Assembly: GCA_013400155.1 (NCBI GenBank)
Contig: VXBM01000046.1
Span: forward strand, 310,001-374,000
DNA length: 64,000 nucleotides
Direction: 5' to 3'
Source of the DNA: Helopsaltes ochotensis
Lineage: Eukaryota > Chordata > Aves > Passeriformes > Locustellidae
Shown: in pieces, positions 13,762-25,579 of the stretch
Layout: every line of letters begins with the position of its first letter
How positions within the stretch are numbered: the first letter of the stretch is position 1
Notes under the pieces: model-generated
Database searches by the model: none
Told to the model about the DNA's origin: nothing
Seen by the model: only the letters and a program-made list of their open reading frames with translations
Translations under genes and position numbers: made by a program

Positions 13762-14215
13762 CACTAGAGGAGGGTAATAAAGAAGACCACAGAGCTGGAG
13801 CATCTCTCCTATGAAGACAGGCTGAGGTTGTTCAGCCTGGAGAAGAGAAGGCTCTGGGAAGACCTTAGAGCAGCCTTCCAGTGCCTAAATAGGGCTACAG
13901 GAGAGATGGAGAGGGACTTTTTATATGCACATGTACTGATAAGACAAAGGGTAATGGTTTTAAACTGACAGAGGCTAAGTTTATATTAGATATTAGGAAT
14001 AAATTCTTTACTATGAGGGTAGTGAGGCTCTGGAATAGGTTGCCCAGAGAAGCTGTGGATGTCCCATCCCTGGAAGCGTTCAAGGCCAGGTTGGGTGAGG
14101 CTTTGAGCAGCCTGGTGTAGTGGATGCTGTCCCTGCCCATGGCAGGGGTGTTGGAACTGGATGATTTTTAATGTCTCTTCCAACCCAGACCGTTCTGTGA
14201 TTCTGTGATTCTATG
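13762..14215 (+). mobile_element. CR1 LINE, 5'-truncated copy with 3' tail
   Basis: A clear CR1 3' segment. It carries in order the end of ORF2 (GGAGCATCTCTCCTATGAAG and 'gttcagcctggagaagag' type blocks), the 'gattagatattaggaataaa' region, 'ggaataggttgcccagagaa', 'atgtcccatccctggaag', and the hallmark 3' end GATTTTTAATGTCTCTTCCA. These are followed by a tail of octamers, ATTCTGTG twice and ATTCTATG, ending at 14215. The copy keeps only the last 450 bp of a roughly 4.5-kb element and encodes nothing complete. Antisense open frames across it are shadows. CR1 is the dominant LINE of birds and usually inserts without clear target-site duplications; none is seen here. Confidence 0.93.
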
Positions 14216-15459
14216 TTGAACACGTCTTCTGAAATTGGAAGCTGCACTTGCACGTCCCTTTTCTTCACCCCAAGGCTGCAAAAAGGTTATGAAGAGTTAC
14301 CAGAAAACACTCCTAGTCACAAGGAGCTCATTCCCTGCAGGAGGGGGAAGTGAGAGGTGGCTACAGTTACGGCCAAGGCTCTGCTAGCTGAGTCTGTTTG
14401 CTGGCAGCAGCTCACTCAGTCCCTCTCAGGCAAGGTAATGCTTGTTCCCGTAGCCAGCAAATACAGCCAGTTCTCACCCTCGTCCCGCGAGGCACCGAGC
14501 TGCTGCTGAATCAGGGTTACACAGAGATGAACGAGCCCAACGGGAAAGGGCAGGGAAATGGAGACAGCTCACACTCATAAAATGAGAAACACAGAGTTAG
14601 AAGAATTACAGGGACTATAAAAATCCTCTGCACTTTGGAAGGTCCTTCCACCAGCAAAGCCTGGGAAGTCCTTTCCCCACAGTAATTCCTCTTCTATGTC
14701 ATCCAAACCTCAAATTCCTCTCTGGAAATGAATGTGGATGGGACTATATTTCCCTGTGGTTGTTGCTGAGTGACTCAAAACTTTTCCCTCCCTTTTCCTG
14801 TGAGACCGAGGGGCCACATCAACCACCAGCAAAATTTTGCACTCTGCATTTTAGCTCTGTGCAAGAAGTAGCGTCTGGGCCAACAGAACAGGAAAATTGG
14901 TTACAAGTTCCAGCTTTCTTTAATTGCAAACGCAAATATTATCAATATGTAAAATAAAAGACAATAACATAAAGTTATGCTGCTTGGCTGGGTCAATGTG
15001 CAGGGGTGGACAGAAAGTGGCTCCATGGCAAATGTCCTGCCTTTAGGACAACATACACTACTTCTCCTATGAGCTGGGCCAAGGCAAGCTGCCTCAAAGC
15101 ATCCTTGTTTGCCACAAATACCCTGCTCCTAATGTACATTAACCTGGCCATATCTCCAGCAGGTTCTTCTTGAGACCTGTCTGGAAAGGTCAAGGAAGAG
15201 AAGACCACTGCCAGGAGCACTTTGTACTCTCCAAGCTGGACCCACTGCTGAATGTAGCAGCACCAGCAGCTGCAAGGCTGAGCACTGGCTTCTTGGTCTT
15301 CAACAACAAGGTGTCTCAGACCTTTATGCCTAGAAGTGATGGTCAGGGAGAGAGAAACTAAAGAAAAGGAGAAAGAACTGAGTCAGAGGTTCCTTGGGAA
15401 ACGCTGATCGGTGGAACTAGATAGGGTTTGCCCAAGGGTTCCAAAATGTTCAAAGGACA
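14216..15459. other. Unique-looking stretch, no gene recognised
   Basis: Mixed-composition DNA between two CR1 copies. Open frames reach 75 codons at most (for example 14993-15220 on the - strand) and show no recognised domain. No splice-bounded frame was convincing. Confidence 0.5.
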
Positions 15460-16172
15460 GTGGTTAATGATTCCTGCCGCCTTGTCTGGTGACTAGTTAC
15501 AAGCAAGATCTGTCCTATCTTATACCTTTATCCCTGATCTGAAGGAGGGGATGGCGTGCACTTCAATTAAGTCTGCAGATGAAATAAAACTGGGGAGTGC
15601 ATTCACTGGAAGCAGTCCTGGATCTAGGCAGGCTGGAGGACTGGGCCAAAGAAAATGTTTTGAAATTGAAGAGCAAGTACAATTTTCTGCTCCTGGGATG
15701 GATCAGCTTACTAGAATGGGACAGGCTGGGGACTGGGAGCATGGGAAGCAGCTCCACAGGAGTGGCTGTGGGGGCTCTGGAGGACAGCAAGCTGAACATG
15801 AACCAGAGGTAGACCCCAGCACGTGACAGCAGCTTCCAGCTGGGAGGTTGGGAAGAAGATGGAGCTGGGCTCTACACAGCACGCCACATTGGGAGGATGA
15901 GAGACAACAAGCATGAGCTGAAACAAGAGAGGTTCAGACAAGATAGAAGAAGAAACTTTTTTCAGCTTGACTGATCAGCCTGAGTCACACCAGGCAGGGG
16001 TGCAGGTTGACCAGAGAGGCTGTGCAGTCTCTGCCTTTGGAGTTTTCAGGATCCAAATGGGAAAAGCACTGAGCAACCCGGTCTGGTGTCACAGCTGACC
16101 CTGCTTGGAACAGGAGGATGGACCAGAGACCTCCTCACGGTTCCCTCCAACATAAATGACTCCGTGTTGTGA
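15460..16172 (+). mobile_element. Degenerate CR1 LINE fragment with partial ORF2 and 3' end
   Basis: This is an older, heavily diverged CR1 copy. Around 15540-15600 it retains the block that follows the reverse-transcriptase palm: the usual FADD catalytic box reads Ser-Ala-Asp-Glu at 15572-15583, so an active-site Asp is replaced. Downstream pieces resemble the ORF2 C-terminus and then the CR1 3' region ('gaggctgtgcagtctc', 'gagcaacc', 'gttccctccaac'). A ragged tail with a GTGATTTTG end lies near 16172. Large parts between the RT piece and the 3' end are missing or scrambled, so I infer internal deletions. The element is dead. The start near 15460 is approximate. Confidence 0.7.
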
Positions 16173-18078
16173 TTTTGCTATCCTAGTGGGTTTTGTTCTC
16201 TGATACTTCTGCATGTATTTGGATATTCATTTCCTTGCAAATACCTTGACTATGTTCATTTAATAAATAAAAAAATTGAATTTATTATACAGGCAAGTAT
16301 CTCAAGGGGGAAAAAAGGAACATTATGAGCAGACCAGCTGCCTGTTACAAATTTTAAAATATATTTTCTGAAATCTAATACAAGCAAAACCTGTATCACT
16401 CCAAAACCTAGAAAAATACATGGTGACAGAAGACGCAGACTCTTCCATATTTAAACTTATAAACATCCCCCAGGAACTATGGTCAGGTGGTGCCTCTAGT
16501 GCCTTGTTTCATTTTCATTCCCTATGAAAATGTGTTTTGCTTGTATTGCATGTGGCATATGGACAGAACACAGTGCTGCTCCATGCTTCTCAGTTCTCCC
16601 TGCCCTTCCAGTTACCCATTGCCCAAGAAACCCCAGACATCTCCAGGTCATAAGGGAAAAGTTTGAACAAACAGGTGTATGTATATACTTTTTCTGCAGT
16701 TCATGCTGATTTTGACAGATTTTGACCAAAAATTGTTCTGTCAACAGGCATGCCTGGTCTCTTTCCATGAAGAAAACAACATTACAAATGTCAGCATGAA
16801 AACTCTGCACTTCGAAGGGCTATTTTATAAATGTGTGACAGAATTCTTTCCTTTCCATCCCAAGGGTCCCTGCAGGAACAACAAAGCTGGTGAATAATGC
16901 GGAGCTTTGCTCTTGATCTCTGTGCTGTCCCCTTTCTTGGAGGCAGGGCTGGAGACCTCACTGAGCTCCGTCAGCCACAGCAGATGTGTTGTTGCTAGAA
17001 CAGGAGGCAGGTTTTTTTCAATCTCAGTACTCTGCTCTAGCACCTGCACTGAAAAGGACTAATAACAGCACTTATTTGCTGAACTTTAAACTGAAATATT
17101 TGGAATACCCTTTATACAAGGCTCTGGAAGCCAGCTGCATGCTGAGTAGACATCTTTAAAGTAGAGAAAAGAGGTCTATACTCTGCCTGGGGACGTCTGA
17201 GTGGGTGATGCTGAGCCTGGAAGCTGAAGGGTGTAACTCATTGCTCAGCTGGCCTTGTAGATAGTTTTATGTGGATCTGAGAGAGGTATGGATGCATGTG
17301 TTTCATTCCTCACAAATATCTCAAGGAGAGAAATTGGCTTTTCTCTTGTGGGAGAAAGCTCTGTAGAGTTTTCAAAAGACCTGACAGCCTGGAGTAAGAG
17401 AAGAGAGATCAAAATCAGCTTGTTCCCCTGTGTCCTCTCCACAGATATCTCCAAACACGTTCTGGGTTGTCTTCCCTTTATAGGGTTGCACGATAGATGA
17501 AAGATTAAAATCATTGGCCACCATGGTCATTCTTTCTTCATTCCTGAACTGGTTTTGGCCTTCCCTTAAAGTTACCCAATACTTTCCATTATAAGGAGCT
17601 TATAGCCTTGCCAAAATTCAGTCATTCTAGCTGTAATTTCTCCTGCTGGCTGGATGCCTCTGGCTGATCTTGTTTGGACTTCTTTTGATAATTTTTTTTG
17701 GAAAATTTTCAGTCATTTCCAAGAAAGAACCTAGGGGAAAATGTATATATTGTTGTCTATGTCAAAAGCCTGTAGATGTTTTCCTTTAGAAATTCTCATT
17801 TCCCAGGCTTTGCATCACAATCCTGAAATCTGGTGGTTAGGTGATCTTTGTGCCTGGAATAATATTTTCTCTTTCCCAGTGGGAAAGAAGCATAGAAGCA
17901 AGATGTCAACTCCAGATTTGTACAGTGAAGAAAACTTTAAGTCTTTCAAGACTTCTACTTTACTTATTTTAAAGGTCAGAGAAGAGGCAGGGAAAAAGGA
18001 ATTTCTGATTTTCAAAGCTGAAGCTAGAGAATAAGACTGATCGCCAGACAAGTGCCCATGTGATGGCAGCAACTACAC
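16173..18078. other. AT-rich stretch, no gene recognised
   Basis: I found no gene, RNA or transposon that I can name here. The longest open frame is 104 codons (16496-16810, - strand), with no domain. Confidence 0.5.
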
Positions 18079-18596
18079 TGGGTCTGGTTGGGATGGAGGT
18101 GACTTTCTTCATGTAGCCTGCACAGTGCAGTGGTTTAGATTTATGACCAAAACAATGCAGGTAACACATCCATGTTTTTGCTGTTGCTGAGCAGTGCTTT
18201 CACAGCACCAAGGGCTTCTCTGTTTCTAGCTCTGCTGCCCCATGACAAGGCTGGGAGTAGGCAAGAGGCTGGGAGGGGACAGCTGACCCAAACTACCCAG
18301 GGATATTTCACACCATATACATCATGCTCATCAATAAAACAGGGACTTTTTGTGCTTAGCTGCTGCTTGAAGACTGACTGGGCATAGGACTGCTGGTGGG
18401 AGGTGATGAATGATTGCCTTTGCATCAGTTGGGATCTTTTTTTTCCCCATTCACTTATTAAACTGCCTTCATCTTGACCCATGAGTTTTTCTCACTTTTG
18501 GCTTTCCAACTCTCTCCCCCGTCTCTCTGGGGGAAAGTGAGTGAGCAACTGGGTGGGGGCTGAGCTGCCAACAGCTGGCCTCGACCCATCCCAGCA
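18079..18596 (+). mobile_element. Avian ERVL-like solo LTR
   Basis: An LTR of a family common in bird genomes, recognised from ordered blocks. It begins with a TG followed by 'gtctggttgggatgg', then 'ttgctgagcagtgctt', 'gggaggggacagctgaccca', 'gggatatttcacaccatata', an ATTAAA polyadenylation signal at 18457-18462, then 'gagtttttctcactttt' and 'gagctgcc', and ends near a CA at 18596. No internal gag-pol region or second LTR adjoins it, so it is a solo LTR left by recombination. Clear 5-bp target-site duplications are not seen, in keeping with age. The exact subfamily name is not assigned; the superfamily is inferred from memory of avian ERVL LTRs. It has no coding capacity. Confidence 0.75.
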
Positions 18597-20227
18597 ACTT
18601 ACCAACATCCAGCTCATCCTCAAAACACTACCCATGTTTTTCTCAACAATCCTGACAGGAACCCTATGGCTTCACTTGCAGAAGGGCTGAGCACTGCCCC
18701 CTGACATGGAAGTCAACGGGATGTAGCCTTCAAGCTTGTGCATGACTGTAGCTGGATTGTTGGTCTTCTGCAATCAGCAGCACCCCTCATGTCCTCATGT
18801 CCCAGTCATCCACTCACCTGCCTGCCACGGCTCTTTGTAGGTTTCACACACGTGGAAAGATGGAAGAGAAAGGTCAGAGGCAGCACTGCGTGTAGCTGAG
18901 CCTTGTGGGGTTGTCACTAGGACTTTTATCCAGGCTTGGAAAGTGGAAAGTGTAAGGTGCCCTCAGGTGTATAGTGTAAACCTTGACAGCATACCTTGAG
19001 AAATCATTGCACTTCAAGTGATTCACTTCTTAGGAGACAATGGCTTTAATCTTACCATGGCTCAGCCCTATAAAATGCAGGTATTAATACTCCTTATTGC
19101 TTGCAATTTTTAGTTTGTGAAATGCTACCCTGATGACAGACATAGAGGAAAGCAGTAACTTTATTTTCAGAGAAGAGCATGAACATAGCAGTGAACGTGA
19201 CCTATAGGAACAATGAAGAAAAGATAAAATATTGAATGGGTGCTCCCTAAATGAGTCCAGTCCCTCCTCTGTACCAAATAAATGGAATTACTGGAGAAAA
19301 AAATTAATACAGCATTATAAACTAGTATCCATATTGATACCTTTTGTCAATAGGAATATATGTCTTGTCAATCATTCCAAATATAGGCAGGTAAACTGAA
19401 GTCCCATGGGAAACTCTTCTGGCATTTCCTATCCTGTGAGTGTTGGATTTCACCACCTCAGTCATGTTTTTTGATCACAACTATTTGTGCGTGCCTGACA
19501 AAATGAAAAAGCCATATCCTTCACAGCCTTCATTAATATTTCCAGTGAATATCTCATGCTCTGTAATCTACCTGAAAGAAGACAGAAGCAGAACATCAGT
19601 TGCATCAGAAGCAACTGTTGATAATACAGTTTCAGAAGCAATATATGAGGAACTATTTATCACTACCTATCTGTTGATACATTTGTTCTTTTTGAAGTTC
19701 ATCTGCTGTAAAAAAAAAAAAAAAAGTAAACCTGCTAAATGCTACTAAAAATACTAACCAGAGTGGCCATCTTATATTTTCAGTATGTACCAAAAAGCAA
19801 AACTTCAAAGGTTCAACATTCTCCATAAATATTAATTCACATAATTTACAGATGTGTTCTACATAGTGTGCAAAATACTTTACAATTGCAGTAATGATGT
19901 TCCCTGATTTTCAAAGGGGTTTTTTCTGTACTTTTTGGGCCAAAGTCAGAGCTGAAGAGCTGTAATTCAGTATTCCCCTGGACCTACTTACACCCACTTG
20001 TTGAAGCGTCAGGGAGTCCTAATGGGTGGAACTCCTGGGTTGTGGAGCCAAAATACGTTGCAATAATGTTAACTGAATATAGGGAGGATTCACTGTATTT
20101 TTATTTGCTTTTCTTGCTATGATCCACTCCTGGGACCAAGCAATATACAAGCCACACTCAGTCCCTGTTTGACTGTGAGGTCTGCATTGCCAGGCAAGTG
20201 GTCAGGAAGACCACAAGTGGTATTCCA
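18597..20227. other. AT-rich stretch, no gene recognised
   Basis: The only distinct item is an A16 run at 19710-19725. No AATAAA motif lies just upstream, so it does not mark a processed transcript. Open frames reach 102 codons (19440-19748, +), ending in the A run, without a recognised domain. Confidence 0.5.
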
Positions 20228-20555
20228 AAACCTGAAGGGACCCTAGAGGGAGAGGGACTTTTTACAGGATCACACAGCGACAGGACAAGGAGGAATGAGT
20301 TCAGACTGAAAGATAATAGGTTTGGATTAGATATTAGGAAATAATTTGTTACTGTGAGGGTGGTGAGGCACTGCAACAGATTTCCCAGAGAGATTGTGGA
20401 TGTCCCATCCCTGGAAATGTTTAAGGCCATGTTGGATGGAGCTCTGAGCAACCTGGTCCAGTGGAAGATGTCCTTGTCCACAGCAGGAGAGTGGAACTAG
20501 ATGATCTTGGAAGTTCCTTCCAACCCAGGCTGTTCTATGATTGTATGATTGTATC
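20228..20555 (+). mobile_element. CR1 LINE, 5'-truncated copy with 3' tail
   Basis: A second clear CR1 3' end. It contains 'gagagggactttttacagg', 'ggattagatattaggaa', 'gtgagggtggtgaggcactg', 'gatgtcccatccctggaa', 'gagcaacctggtccagtgga' and 'gtggaactagatgatctt', followed by a tail of ATTCTATG/ATTGTATG-like octamers ending near 20555. Only the last 330 bp of the element remain. Similarity to the 13762-14215 copy is obvious but the two differ throughout, so they are independent insertions and not a local duplication. Confidence 0.92.
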
Positions 20556-21782
20556 TTGCATTTGGATTTACCATGTGAGCCTCTATTGACAAAACCAGCA
20601 AATCTGGGGCGTGGACACAGCTGAACCACGCTGTGTTGGTGTCTGTAAGTAGTTTGCACTGGCTTTCCCTCCCTCTAGTGCCAGGTGCCCTTACAGAGAC
20701 AGCTCCATGCACCATTTTATCTCTGGGAGAAGTTGCACAGCCAGACTGGAGCAGGCAGAGCACACTCAGCTGAACCCTGGATGTGTGGCATGTAATGACA
20801 GCAGACTGATGCTTCTCTGGGCTGACACAGCCCAATTCTGGGTTCCTGCTGGCTTGCTCCCACTGACGATAGCCATAAGCTAAATGTCATTGGCATTTGG
20901 ACAGTCTCAAAACATGGAGAGATCTTTGCTGCTTTCTATCAACATAAATCAAACTCTGGCCAGTATCATTTTGATACACTCCAGCTGAAGAGCTGACCTA
21001 GTTAGACCTCAGGCAATAACAATCTATTCCTGAGGCAATCAAAATTATTTTTCTGTGTGTTGAAAGAAACACATACTATGAGCAAACAAAATGTCATAAG
21101 TAATGTATAAAAATCTGCTTCTGCAAGGATCCTAATAAAATTTGCACTAATTATTTGGTCTTGGTTTTACTGTCTTCAACATTTAAGCACTCTAGCAGTA
21201 ATGAAATTACTTTTCATTATGGAAATTTTGGTGTGCAAATGTCAAATATTTCACTGGTTTGGATATTCAGCAGATACAATCATTTTAGGCAATTTTGACA
21301 AAAAACTGTGCAAGGAAATCAGTCTGTAAATTGCCAGAATAAAATTTCCCAAACTTTCTGAACTGCAAACAATCTGTCTTCACTCAAAATACGAAAAAAC
21401 ACCACAATGATGTGTTTCACCAAATATCAAAACTATGAAACTGTGGTCCCTCAATCTCATTGGCAGATGCTCGTAAGACCTGTACTTTTACTTGCATTCC
21501 AGCATTTTGCTTTTATTTAAATTTAGTGCAGTGTGACTGTCCAGTCTATTCTAGAGCTGTCTTCCTTTTTTCCTTCCAAGATAAAAAGGTCACAGCAAGT
21601 GAAAGACAAGAGAACTGGCACATGAGCCTTTGCATGATCAACATCCAAACCATGGCTAGAACAAGTCTGTGTAATGAGTAATTCTGGCATACTGAAAAGA
21701 CAACCAGGTGTTTTGCTGCTTTCAGAATCCCCCTCAGTCTCACAACTAATCAAAAAATAGGAAAGGAAAAACAAAAACTAAC
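20556..21782. other. Unique-looking stretch, nothing recognised
   Basis: The part at 20560-20880 is slightly GC-richer and the rest is AT-rich. No gene, RNA or repeat that I can name was found. Confidence 0.5.
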
Positions 21783-22046
21783 CTCATTTGCCAGGGACAA
21801 GTCTAGATAACGAAATACTTTAAAATTATTATGCCAATTACCCACATTAAGAAAAGGCTCATCTGCAGATTTAACAAAATTATTACCAAATAACTTCACC
21901 ATTTGTTCAGGATCATTTACAAACTCATTACCCAGATCCAAGGATAATGTCTTCACTCTGGGCAGAGCTCCAAAATGGTCATTAACAACAATATGAAATT
22001 GTTGTGCAGAAAAAGATTTATCATTAAAATATGTTACAATACTCAA
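21783..22046 (-). CDS. Candidate protein-coding exon or exon relic, product not recognised
   Basis: On the minus strand an open frame of 88 codons runs from 22046 to 21783. It ends at a good splice donor, GAG followed by GTTAGT (intron bases at 21782-21777). The translation looks like real protein: balanced composition, with segments such as HIVVNDHFGALPRVKTLSLD and NNFVKSADEPFLNVGNWHNN. That is unlike the other open frames in this AT-rich region. An AG at 22048-22047 could be the acceptor, but the upstream stretch is purine-rich, so the acceptor is weak. Just upstream on the same strand, another short coding-like piece (GELPVTREPYVEDHLSE) ends at GTAAGT in a different frame. The whole may therefore be a frameshifted pseudogene remnant and not a live exon. 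I do not recognise the family and assign no function. Confidence 0.35.
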
Positions 22047-25000
22047 CTCTTACTTTTCAATTGCACATTTTGTATGGAACTGAAATGGTACTTACTTCAG
22101 ACAAATGATCTTCCACATATGGTTCCCGTGTCACAGGCAGTTCTCCTCAATGATGCATGCAATTATTTTTTTCAGACATTTTAAAATTTAATTTCTGCCC
22201 TTTGTATTGCATGGGGGTTCAGGCTATCAGGCTATGGGAAAGCTGCCGATCAAAAGAGAGTGCCACACACTCCTCCATGTGCAAGGACCAAGGCTTCCAG
22301 CATCTCCAAGACTTGCCAAATAGCACAAATTTTGTAGATTATGCTCTGGGAATGAGCCAGGTGAGGGTAATGGTCCATTATGAAGTGGAATCAAAGTGAG
22401 CAAGAACTGAGCACATTACCTTGGGTTTAAATCACTTCAGCACAGCCTGCACAATTTATTTTAAAGTCCATACAGGGAGATTAAACACTGACATCCTTCT
22501 TTTTTGGATTACTGCTGCATTTGAGCACACTTTGCAGAGTAAAAGTGAGTGAGACCCATTATAAACAAACTTCCTTGCTATTCAAGAGGAGACTGCAGCA
22601 AGGAAAAAATAAACAACTCACATGTGGTTGGTAAGTGCCTAAAGTCACACCATGCCACACCAACTGCAAAGCACTCACTCGGGTACCTTATTTCAGCATT
22701 TGATGAATAAATTGTAATAGTTCCATATTAACAAGCCATATTAAGGAAATATGCAAGCATTTCTAAATAAGGATGATTTGTTTAGATCCTTTAGTCCTTT
22801 TCTGAGTCTGAATCTGGCTGCAACATGGGATCGCTTTGTGACAGGCAGCCTGTTGTGGTAGTAAGCTGCTGTTATATTATTATTGTTGGATGAAAAAACA
22901 GACCTCATAATTTATGTCCTGAACTAGGGTAACAAAGAAGCCCCTAAAATGAAGCATTTCTGTGAAATTAGTTTCTTTAGAATGTGGTCTACAGTTTCCT
23001 AAAAATAAAAGAATATGAAAATATACTTGAAACTTTTTCTGAGAAGATCGGTGGTTTTCTGCAGAAAGGCCAAGTAATTGTGCTTGGCAAATTTCACAAT
23101 AGATTTAAATGAAACTTGAAAAATATGAAAGAGCGTATAAAAAGCTAAAGTTTGTGAAGACCTGTGACTGGGCAACACAGTATTATGTTTCCTAGCATAA
23201 CACAAACCTGTATTATGTAGTGTACTGCACCCTAAATATGTATTCAGCTGAACATATACAATAATGTATATGCTCCATAATATCGATTATCCATTGATAT
23301 TCATTAAGTGTGCTTGATCAATTACCCCATCTCCATGATCCATCAACAATCTGTCTTCTCCTTTGTTAATCCCAGGATAGCTAAGGGTGGTGGTGGTGTC
23401 TAACGCCTACACTTTCCTCTGCTGGACAGACATGGACTGGGGAAGAAAAGAAGAATGGTCCCTTCAGAAACTAAAACACAAAATAATTTGGTTTAAATGA
23501 AAGATTTGACATATGAAAAAGTTCATGAGTTTCCTGCATTTTTTTACTAACACAAGATTTTTAGCAGAAGCTCACCAGCCATTTAAATTTACACATTTTT
23601 ACATATACTTTGTTACACATTCCTAATATATATATAGTGTGGAATACAACTTACATGATTAAAAGTCAATATAGAAGCTTACTCTAGAAATATGAAGTGT
23701 CCCACTGTGTTCACAAATTAATAAATATTTTCAAGTCAGAAGGATGAAGGTAGACCCCAGCCCTACCTAACCAATCATAAACTCTATATGAACTCAAAAT
23801 ACTAATATTTTTCTTTCAATTAATAAGGAACATATTTTCCTCAGATGGAGTAATTTACTCATCAGGCTCTGCAATTTTGGTCGCTACCCTTCAGTTCATT
23901 AAGGTTACTGTATAAAAAATTAGAAAAGTGTTATCATTTACTGCTTTTGAGGAATTTTCTAGATTCCTGCACAGTCCTGCTCTTTGCACATCACCTGATG
24001 ACACAGGTTTAAGGCAATACTCTTCTTTCCTCATCTTTTTTTAAAGCATTCCTTCTGCATTGTGTTTTCAAATAGAAGTACCCTCCTATGGAGAAATGGG
24101 GCTACATTGTTCATTATTGCTTTCATCCAGTCACTGAAAAGTGATGGAAAGGTTTCTTTTTGGAAACATGCTCATGGGCTTTAATCAGAGTTTCCATGGC
24201 TTTCAGTTTTGAAAACAGAATTTTGTTGATTCTTTAAAATAAAAAATTTAAATTAACTTTGGAGCATCACACCACCAGTAAGCATGAATGCATCTCATAA
24301 ACACTGGTCCTAATCCAGGGACCCTGTAATTACCTGATGATTATATTCAGATTTAAGTGTTTTACTCATGATATTCCAGTCAACTGCTAGAGTGTAAACT
24401 AAAAGCTGAGTCAAGTCTCTTTGATATCTGAGCCCTGCTTTAAAGCAGCAAATGGCTACTGCAGCTGGTATTCCAATATTTTCATCAGTCCCAAACTAAA
24501 GGTACTGCCTCCAAGTCAGCAAAACATGCTCAAGCTGTCAACTCAAGAAATCAGAACAACTGAAGGAATTCAGATTTCTGAATCTGTTCATTCATTTTTA
24601 CTCTAGAATGAATACTTTCCATGGATTTAATCCTCCATTCCTTGCGGATACGAGATCATATTTGATAGGTTTCCAATGCTTTTTGACCTGGTGTTAAATT
24701 AATGCTGTGAGCCTGAGCCATGACCTTTCTGGTACACAGGGGTCCTTAATGGAGCTGTAGAACCTCTGAAAAGACCATGCAGTATAATCATTTCTTTGGC
24801 ATCCCTACATTCAACAGGCTGCGATACCTCGAACTGCAAAGGCAAAATCATGTGCATCTTCTCACTGCACCAGGAGAGACTCTCTGGTGCCTCCAACTAC
24901 TTTGTTCCCCAGACCGAACTGGTGCTGATTGCACCTGCCCTGCCTCATCAACACTGACACTAACACTCAAAGCTGGATCATAAACATTTATCACCGTCTT

Positions 25001-25190
25001 TTGCCTAATTGTCTAAAAATTGGTAGCTTTGCAGAAAAACAAGCCATGCCTTTCATGAAAACAAGAGCCTGGAAACGATCCCTAATTCCTGGCAACATCC
25101 AGAACTAGAAAAATAAAAGATGACTGGCCTGTATATCCCTAATCCCACAAATATTTACACACACTCTCCAGTGCCTGTAGTGCACGCAGT
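22047..25190. other. AT-rich stretch, no gene recognised
   Basis: Apart from the coding-like fragment at about 22084-22140 mentioned with the candidate exon, I see no gene or nameable repeat. The stretch includes AT-rich low-complexity patches (for example near 23610-23640) and ends where the CpG-dense region begins. Confidence 0.5.
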
Positions 25191-25536
25191 CCCAATGAAT
25201 CGGACAGGACTACTCGCGGCCCTTCGTTCAGCACCAGGGTGAATTTCTCACATCCCGCAGCCTCTTCCTAGCAGATAGCTATGCACCCCCGCTCCGGGAT
25301 CCCTCCATTGGCGTGCCCCGTGTACGGCACGCCGGTTTGGGGAGCCTGAAGAGATCACACTCACGAGGAATCCCCCGGGCGCCTGCACGGGCGTGGGGAC
25401 CGTTCTACTGCCGGGAACGCCACGTCCCACTACTTGTGCTCCCCCGGTCACTGGCGGGAGCCCTGCAACTCCCGTGCCGGGCTGCTCCCCTCGGACAGCC
25501 CCCGCTGCCCACGGCCCCGCAACCCGGGAAACCCGC

Positions 25537-25579
25537 GGGACGTGGCGGGACGTGGCGGGACGTGGCGGGACGTGGCGCG
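25537..25579. repeat. 10-bp GC-rich minisatellite
   Basis: About four tandem copies of the unit CGTGGCGGGA run directly into the 16-bp minisatellite that follows. The last copy is changed to CGTGGCGCGA, which forms the junction. Confidence 0.88.

Noticed and set aside
13895..14268. Antisense open frames over the CR1 copy at 13762-14215
   Set aside because: They are shadows of the LINE sequence; the same frames recur over the CR1 copy at 20228-20555.
19710..19725. A16 run as the tail of a processed pseudogene
   Set aside because: No polyadenylation signal or coding-like sequence lies upstream.
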